From Elgaria multicarinata webbii (taxonomy: Eukaryota; Chordata; Lepidosauria; Squamata; Anguidae): 64,000 bases of DNA. The stretch is from contig NC_086173.1 of assembly GCF_023053635.1 (NCBI RefSeq), positions 135,565,197-135,629,196 of the forward strand, given 5' to 3'. How positions within the stretch are numbered: position 1 is the first letter of the stretch; each line of letters opens with the position of its first letter. The position numbers were made by a program, and so were the translations under genes. Under the pieces are notes generated by a model, which saw nothing but the letters and a program-made list of their open reading frames with translations, was not told the origin of the DNA and searched no databases. This document shows, piece after piece, positions 57,098 to 64,000 of this stretch.

Positions 57098-58063
57098 TGT
57101 GGCTTGTGACTTCATCATCCCTCCCTCTGCATATTTTCTGCCTCCGTTTTCTCTTTCTGTGATATGGGTTGTGGATTCAAAGACTGTTCCATGTCCACTG
57201 ACCCCACTGGCTCCACTTCTCGTAACCCACCCTCTGTCCAATTGGCCTCCACTGCTTCCAAGAAATGTGGATGTGATTAAAGCAATAAATGCAAATATAT
57301 GCACATGTGGGTATAGAGAAAAATATATAAATAATGGGTCAAAGGGCCATGGATATGCAAGAAGCAATGACTGAAGTAGGGTGGGATATTTATTAATTAG
57401 TTTTTATTTAATCCATTTTTAGCAGCCTTTCAAGGTGGCCTACAGGATAAAAACCATACAGGATATAAACAATTTTAAATAAAATGAGATTGAATAAATT
57501 CCACTTTCTAAATATCGGTCAGCAGCAGAAAAACACAGGCCCACCTCCTGCCATCTACCCAGCCACGCCTCCACATCAAGGATGAAGCGAGATTAAATGG
57601 CTAAAGGGCTGTGTTCGCATTGCTCCATCTTGAAAAGTCGGGGTAAATCCCTGACTTTTAAAATCCGGGGCTTCTCTGGAAAACCCTGCAATGGCTTCAA
57701 GGCAGCTGCTATGGTGTATTAGCAATGCACCGCCACCACGGAATAACCTCAGGGTTTCCAGAGTTCATAGACAGCCCCCATGTCAGGAAATGACTGCTAG
57801 GCATTTTTGCTCTTAAACGCTCAACCACCATTTTCTCTCTTTGCAATTCTGCTGCTAGAAATCAGTCACAGAACTGTAAAGGAAGAATGGTTCATTCAGA
57901 TGACCCAAACTCCTGCATGTCATTATTGACCTTTAATGAATGATCTATGATTTTCCAAAGCCCCTAAGAGATGAAGGCAGGGGAAGGTTGGGGAAGCCTG
58001 TGGCTGGGGATGATGGAATTTATAGTCCAACACATCTGGAGAGCACCAGGTTAGGAAGACTGG

Positions 58064-58762
58064 GGCCGTTGCTAGATGAGGGTTTAGCCCAGGCTGAAAC
58101 CCGGGCTCACCCCTGTGCGTGCAGATGACACACAGGGGATCCCAGGGCTAAACCTTCCCTTGACCCGGGATAACCGGCACCACTTTTGGCCTGGTTTTTC
58201 TGCAACACCGGGCTGAGCCCGGGGCTGTGGAAAGTCTAGCAGGTTCCATGGCTTTTCCTGGCTACGCGGCTTACTCACGAGTAGCCAGGAGAAGCCGCAC
58301 TGTGCCCATCAGGCCAGGGGTGAGGGAATTGCAGGGGGGAGAGATGGGGCCAGGGGGGGAAGAGTGGACGTGACAGGAGAGATGGGGGGAGAGCGGAGCC
58401 AGGGTGGGGAGATCACGGCTGGGGGGGAGCAGAGGGGGCATCAGACATGGCAAGCAGGGGGGTGAGTGGACGGGCAAGCAGGAGGACTGGCCAGTGAGCG
58501 GGGGGGCATCAGACATTGGGGAGGAAATCAGGGGCAGGGGGAGCGGGGAACCCTTTATTTTTTAAAAAAAAAGACTTACCTTTTCGTTGGTGCACTCCTG
58601 CGCACATGGCCCCTTTAAGTTTTTATTTTAAAATGGCTGATGCGACGGGGCTTTCCCTTACCCTGTCGCGTGTTATGTCTAACAGGGGCGACGGCCCACA
58701 CTAGTTGCAGCGCGGCCTCGCCCCTACTCCCCACCGGATTACCAGGTAGGTCTAGCAAGGCC
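58064..58762 (-). mobile_element. MITE family GGCC-AGCTAGAC, 699-bp member, opposite orientation
   Basis: The ends GGCCGTTGCTAGAT and TCTAGCAAGGCC are inverted, and GGTAGGTCTAGCAAGGCC is kept at the right. Read on the minus strand it has the layout of the 45-kb member: GCCATTTTAAAATAAA, AAAAGGTAAGTCTTTTTTTT, a C-rich run and CTCGTGAGTAAGCCGCG. A hAT-type relic (about 57,990-58,055) abuts its left end. Confidence 0.8.
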
Positions 58763-58765
58763 CTG

Positions 58766-61390
58766 GGTTAGCGAGTTTCAGAAAGAGGAATTAGTGAATG
58801 AAGACTTAGCCAAACATTTTTTTTAAAAAATGGCAACACATTAATCCACATTAAAATGTCCCTCAAGCAGAGAACTAATCGAGACAGGTTTAAAGCTTCA
58901 AAATTGTACACCCATGGAGGAGGGAAGGCATTAAATCTCAGTCATCAGATACAAATTGCTTTTAAAAGCACAAAGCTGCATTAGTGTTTACAGTGAACAT
59001 TTGATCTGAGCAGCTTTGGAAATGCAGAAGGACTGGGAGATATTAAGGGCTGACCACATGTTAAAAGGCATATGTGTATGTTTGCTAGCAAAAAAACATC
59101 TGTAGTTATTTTACCGTGCACAATGGTGGCTGTGCTTGAACTGGCTGAAATTCAAACAGATCTCTGCCAACAAATTATTTGGGAAGCATAATTCTGTCAC
59201 ACAACTTGCCTTTGTGGGATTAAATTAATCAAACATCTTTCATAAATTCATAGCTACAGACTCTGTTACATGTTATTACTGACTTCCCACGCAGTTTGCC
59301 TTTAAATACATTTGGCCTTAAAAAGGCGCATCACCATTTAATCACACTGGCAATACTTGGATCTACTCAAAAGACAATTATTGTAGATCCCAATTTTGGT
59401 GTCATTTATATTTCTAAGAGCATCATCATTAATATCTCCCCACTCACACTCACTTTCTTAACTGCTGGATGCAAACCGATCTCCAAATCCATCTATTGTT
59501 ATAAATTCAAAATGCATCTGCTGTTAGATCCTTTGCCCGGTCATTTCTTGTTTCTCACAGTAAATTTTGCAGTTGTTATGGATACCTGGATATTAAATGC
59601 ATATGACGAACATCATTTGAGAATGATGCACATGTGTTTTATGTACATCAGGGGTGGGCAGACTTAAAGCCAACTTCCCATGAACAAACCTGTGATCATG
59701 CAATGGGATTTTCCCTTGCTCTTCTCCACACTGCAGTCACCTGCATGCCTTCCAGATCTGATTTGGAGGGTCCTCTTGGCACAGCTAGCCTTGGGATCTC
59801 TATAGCCTACGGTGTGGTTTCCTCCTGCTCCTCTCCTTCCATCCCCCACGCCCCTCTCTCTGATCTTCCACCATCTCTGGGAGAAAATGTACTAGCTCTC
59901 TCTCACTCCTGCCTGGGTAACAGAACACAAAGAAATATACTGAACAAACTCTTGTTTGAAACTATGCTGTACCTGCACTTTTATGCAAGAATATTGTGAA
60001 TAAACCACTATAACTTTTCTTCACTAAAAGAAGGTGTTGTCTGTTTTTTTAGCCTATGTGCATGTGGGACTGGTAAATGCTCATTCTGTTCTGACTTTTG
60101 TTTTTTTCCTCTGATAACTGCGTGTTTTACAGGAGGCAGCAATACCAAACAATTCCCATCACCCCCAACCCTCTGGAACAGATTTAGGAGTACACAAAGG
60201 ATGGCAAGGGGGACGGGGAAGCTGTTTCGTAAGCTGTTTCGAATTCACTGGTGGATAGAAAGGGTTGGATACAACCCATTTTGTTGCTGCTATCGTTAAA
60301 CAATTGGGAGTCAGAAATTTGTGCCAATCTGTTGCAAACCACCCAGAGGTCTACCAGTAGATCCAGATCTACCTTCCACCCACTCTTGGTTTACATATTT
60401 TCATGAGTGAAATATACAGAAGCAGGAATGATCCTTGAGCAGGAATCACTGCTTGTTCTTGCCATGGCTTGTTCACATAGCAGGAATTCATGTCCCATCT
60501 GAATTGGACAAATGTAAGGTGAGAAGCAGTTCTAAAGTCACACTAGGCAGAGAAAGTCCCACCCATGGCTGCTGAAGAAATGCTACTCCTACCATCCTAG
60601 ACAGCTATCTTAAGTCACAAGTGGTAATTGCTCCAAAGTGTTACCCAAACGTGTAGCCAGTCACCAATAATTAAGCTCCCTTCCCCAGCAGAAGACATCT
60701 CTTGTAAGCATGAATTTGAATCCATGTTAGAATCCTATACATGGACCATATGTGATCTCCATGTTTTCTGATTCCAAAATTCATAACCAAGATCCTCCTA
60801 CACAATCACCTTTTTCTTTAGTAACATGTTGAAATTTAATGATGTAAACCAGGGCGTAGGCAACATGGCAGACACGGGCACCAATATGCCCCTGGACACA
60901 TTTCCCCTACCCCTCCCATGTTTTTTCTTCTTCAAATTAACACATTCATACCAGCAATTGGAAGTGCTATGAAAAAGGTTTCTGTTGGTGTTGAAAACTG
61001 TGGATCCAAAGGAGTTGTTTAGTGTGTTGGAGCCCAGATCCTGTCTTATACTCTGTCTTAGGGGCATGTTACTTGTCCTTTGCCATGCCTCTCATGTCAG
61101 CCATTTTGTGGTGGTGCCCAGGACAGTTTCTTAAAATTGCCAAATGTACCCACAGCCCAAAATGTTTGCCTACACCTGATATAAACAATCACATGTTTAC
61201 ATCTAGGCCTACCATGAATCTGCCAAATGTGCTGAATTGATACTTCTTCAACTTTGCCTTCCCTTATTTTCCAAACATCATTTTATGCCCAACAAATTAT
61301 AGTTACCTTTTATGTACCAGTCTAGATTATTTTTTAAAAAAACAACCTATACTAAATCTAAATATTTTCTCTTTTACTTAATTTTAGAGA
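58766..61390. other. Intergenic, nothing recognised
   Basis: Several open frames up to about 123 codons (59.3-60.0 kb) have no recognisable domain. No repeat was assigned with confidence. Confidence 0.45.
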
Positions 61391-61397
61391 CTTGGGC

Positions 61398-61541
61398 CTA
61401 AAATGGGTCCATGGGTCCATCTAACCCAGTATTGTCCACACTGACTGGCAGCAGCTCTCCAGGGCTTCAGGCTGGACTTTTTCCGGGGATCAAACCTGGA
61501 AGCTTCTGCATGTGCTCTACCACTGAGCCGCGATCCTTCCC
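61398..61541 (-). mobile_element. tRNA-derived SINE, minus strand
   Basis: GGGATCAAACCTGGAAGCTT and TGCTCTACCACTGAGCCGCG are the reverse complement of a tRNA-like B box and A box. It is the same family as 34,180-34,334, with its 5' head preserved. Confidence 0.8.
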
Positions 61542-61600
61542 CACTTGATGATGTTGCCAAGTACAATGTGATATGAAGATGAAGAAATGGCAATATCACA

Positions 61601-62346
61601 GGATAGTTAAGGAAACTGTGGCCATAGCTAGACAGGCGATATCCTGGGGCGATCCCCAGGATCGTCCCTGTGCATTCACATGACGCACAGGGGATCCTGG
61701 CATCAGGGAGAGATGATCCCTCCCTTGCCCTGTGATCTCACCCTGCCCTTTGACCCCACTTTTTCAGCAGCCTTGGACTGATCCTGACACCATGGAACAT
61801 GTGTGCGGGCATCACGGTTTGTCCCAGCTCCTCGTGGTTACTCGTGGAGGATAGTTAAGGAAACTGTGGCCATAGCTAGACAGGCGATATCCTGGGGCGA
61901 TCCCCAGGATCATCCCTGTGCATTCACATGGCGCACAGGGGATCCCGGGATCAGGGAGGGATAATCCCTCCCTGGCCCCAGGATACAGCCCTACACTTTG
62001 GATCCGCTTTTTCCACTGTCCCGGGCTGAGCCTGAGACTGCGGAACGTGTGGCCTGTTGCCGCAGCTTGACCCAGCTCCACACGATTACTCACATGGAGC
62101 CAGGAGCTGCGCCCATTGGGGGTAGGGTGGGAGAGTGGGGAAATTAAGGTAAAATTTAAAAAACCTTAGCTTTGCACACGACCGTTCGTGCGCTCTTCCT
62201 TTAAAAATTTAAAAATGGCGGGCATGTCACCTCTCTTCCTGAGGTTGTCGCACCTCACATGTAAACGGAGGAAGGATCTCGCATTAATCGCAACGCGAGA
62301 TCTTCCCTTCTCCATCCTGGATTATCAGGTAGGTCTAGCTAAGGCC
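61601..62346 (-). mobile_element. MITE family GGCC-AGCTAGAC with a 247-bp tandem duplication of its left half
   Basis: A complete member spans 61,868-62,346 (ends GGCCATAGCTAGAC and GTCTAGCTAAGGCC). Its left part plus 19 bp of flank (GGATAGTTAAGGAAACTGT) also occurs directly before it (61,601-61,847), a tandem copy with period 247 bp. It contains AAAATGGCGGGC at about 62,211. The donor region is decayed compared with the 45- and 58-kb members. Confidence 0.85.
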
Positions 62347-62689
62347 TCAGAAGTAAAAGGGCACATTTCATCTGCCTCAAGTCTATTTTTTATTACCTCT
62401 TCCGTGAGTTTATCCATACACCAATTTCACCCATATATTATATCTCATTAATCTAATTCATGCTTCCACTGATGTGCTATTATTTATCAGTCTTGTCTTC
62501 AATAGTTGCAAGTGCCATTCCCTTTTTAATTTCCTCATTAGATCTTCTATCCATCATGAATATAATTCCCAGATCCTCAAGTTTTAAAACTTTTTTTTCT
62601 AATTGATTATCATCGAACTTAATACATCACTGGCTACATCATACATCCATTTGCTTAGCAATGATTATAATCCTGACATTTCTCAGAAT

Positions 62690-63022
62690 GGTCTTAAATC
62701 ACAGCTCCTCGCTCATCTGTGGATGATGCACCACTCCTACGACAGGCAGATTCAGGACAAACAAAAGAAAAGCACTTTGAATAAGACATACCTGATGTAT
62801 GGAATTCCCTGATGCTACATGTTGGTGGATAGGGAGGGCATTGTGGATGACTATGGGTTGTCATTTCTAAAGTTGATATAGTGGTTTTAAATGTATGTGA
62901 ATTTTTCATGTTTTATGGTTTTTAATTTTTGTATATTGTTTTAAAATGTTTCTCTTATGTGAACCGCCCAGAGAGCTTCGGTTATGGAGCAGTATATAAA
63001 TGCAATAAATAAATAAAATAAA
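62690..63022 (+). mobile_element. LINE 3' tail (long)
   Basis: It ends in GAACCGCCCAGAGAGCTTCG, GTTATGGAGCAGTATATAAA and (TAAA)n. The upstream T-rich 3'UTR is better kept here than in other copies. No reliable reading frame was found. Confidence 0.6.
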
Positions 63023-63106
63023 TGTCAGCACTAAAGTAGCCTACAATTCTTATATCCCTATCGCTGGGAGTGAGAGCAGAGGATGGCAGCACTACATTGT
63101 AGTTCA

Positions 63107-63239
63107 GGGCAGGATCTACACTACTGCTTTAAAGCACTTTATAACAGTTTTGACAACTGTTGGAGCCCAGGACACACTGCATATACAGTTTTCAAAACAT
63201 TTTCAAAGCGCTTTAAAGGCAGTAGTGTAGATTCCGCCC
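63107..63239. mobile_element. MITE, short relative of 29,558-30,168
   Basis: GATCTACACTACTGCTTTAA and TTAAAGGCAGTAGTGTAGAT are inverted ends. The centre, GACAACTGTTGGAGCCCAGG, is shared with the 30-kb element. Confidence 0.8.
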
Positions 63240-63317
63240 AGGGTTCTTATCTAGGCTACATTAGGTTTCGTTTTTTATTTAGGAAAATGCAGTTGATGGG
63301 CTGTGAAGTATTGAATA

Positions 63318-63418
63318 ATAATTATTATTTATTTATTTATTTATTTATTTCTTACCCACCTCTTCACTTGGATCAATACTTTATTTCTTACCCACCTCTC
63401 CACTTGAAATGATACTTT
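63318..63418. repeat. (TATT)n and two 36-bp direct repeats
   Basis: TATTTCTTACCCACCTCTTC and TATTTCTTACCCACCTCTCC head two adjacent units ending in a CACTTG-type block. The region resembles an inverted LINE tail. Confidence 0.75.
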
Positions 63419-63524
63419 CCTTCATTTCTTTAATTAAGTACTTTCTGCATTAATTTCCTTTTGACCTCACCCTTTACAATCTCCCTACCACGGGTAACAT
63501 AAACCTAAAAATTGCCACAATGTT

Positions 63525-63605
63525 CTATGCATCTGATGAAGTGCTATTGCTTGAATACATTTGATAAGTCTTTAAAGGTGCCACAAGACTCCTTGTTTTT
63601 GCTCT
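63525..63605. repeat. GTGCCACAAG dispersed repeat
   Basis: GCATCTGATGAAGTGCTATT..TCTTTAAAGGTGCCACAAGA then CTCCTTGTTTTTGCTCTT is a copy of the repeat at 38.17 and 38.43 kb. The family is unassigned. Confidence 0.6.
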
Positions 63606-63894
63606 TAATAAAGTTTCTTTGAGATGATAGAGGCATATGCATTGGGGCATACGATAAGCAAGTGGATGGTCTTTATGTGTGTGTGTTTTATAATGTTTAA
63701 TATGAGTTAAAAGAGTTGATGTCAGACTTCCTCCCCAGGATCCCTATAAGATGAATTTCCAGGTGAAATACTGAATGCATCTTGTCTGCAGTGTAATTGA
63801 GTGCACACAGTAATACAATGCACAGATGGCCATTTGACAAGTTAGGGGTGAGTAGAATTTAAGAAAATTACATTTGTCTAGTATGGAATCATTT

Positions 63895-64000
63895 ACTTCA
63901 TTTTATTTTATTTATGTTTTGCCTTTCCTTTAGGAACTAAAAATCTATCTATTTTCACCCTCACAACAATCCTGTGATAGGTTAGGCTGAAAGGTGGTGA
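63895..64000 (-). mobile_element. MIR-like SINE end, cut by the window edge
   Basis: CACCCTCACAACAATCCTGT and GATAGGTTAGGCTGAAAGGT match the body of the minus-strand SINEs at 20.85, 36.47 and 47.5 kb. Confidence 0.65.

Noticed and set aside
61398-61541. Second possible tRNA gene on the minus strand
   Set aside because: It has A- and B-box-like parts but continues into the same SINE body as the 34.2-kb copy.
1-64000. Retroviral, LTR or other virus-like elements
   Set aside because: No paired LTRs, primer-binding-like sites, or gag, protease, integrase or envelope motifs were recognised. All reverse-transcriptase pieces are of LINE type.

Overview
The window is vertebrate genomic DNA, most likely from a squamate reptile (lizard or snake). 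It holds one recognisable protein-coding gene, KBTBD8. The rest is a gene-poor landscape of CR1, L2 and L1 LINE pieces, tRNA-derived SINEs, many palindromic non-autonomous DNA transposons with hAT-like and other ends, and AT-rich microsatellites. This repeat mix, with active-looking L1 and hAT relics beside CR1, fits squamates better than birds, crocodiles or mammals. The species call is an inference.

Left part (1-11,800): KBTBD8 lies on the minus strand. Its CpG-rich promoter and a very short coding part of exon 1 (11,463-11,478) are followed by exon 2 (7,244-7,454) and a long exon 3 (2,377-3,491). Splice sites and phases all agree, giving about 447 codons (BTB, BACK and the first kelch repeats). 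The last exon, with roughly 150 C-terminal residues judging from the human length, lies beyond the left edge. The introns hold old SINE, CR1 and hAT-MITE copies.

Right part (11,800-64,000): this is the region upstream of KBTBD8, and no host gene was found in it. The longer open frames are LINE reverse-transcriptase ends (13.3 kb, 36.7 kb, 39.1 kb, 52.4 kb) or accidental frames in GC-rich MITEs (42.5 kb, 45.3 kb). Its interest is transposon stratigraphy. A SINE is split by a MITE, which is itself split by a hAT element with an exact 8-bp target duplication (47.5-48.96 kb). A second hAT element with an exact 8-bp duplication carries three consecutive hairpins (42.25-42.95 kb). A 5'-truncated L1 has a perfect 16-bp duplication (39.05-39.55 kb), and a 437-bp retro-inserted sequence of unknown origin also has a 16-bp duplication (1.43-1.86 kb). 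One recurring MITE family with ends GGCC..AGCTAGAC carries a consensus splice donor, and in several copies a YY1-like motif.

I saw no retroviral or LTR element, no virus-like element, no CRISPR array and no structural RNA gene. No new multi-gene system is visible. The best candidates for something undescribed are the hairpin-bearing hAT MITE, the splice-donor-bearing MITE family and a tandem unit of about 150 bp carried by a hAT element.
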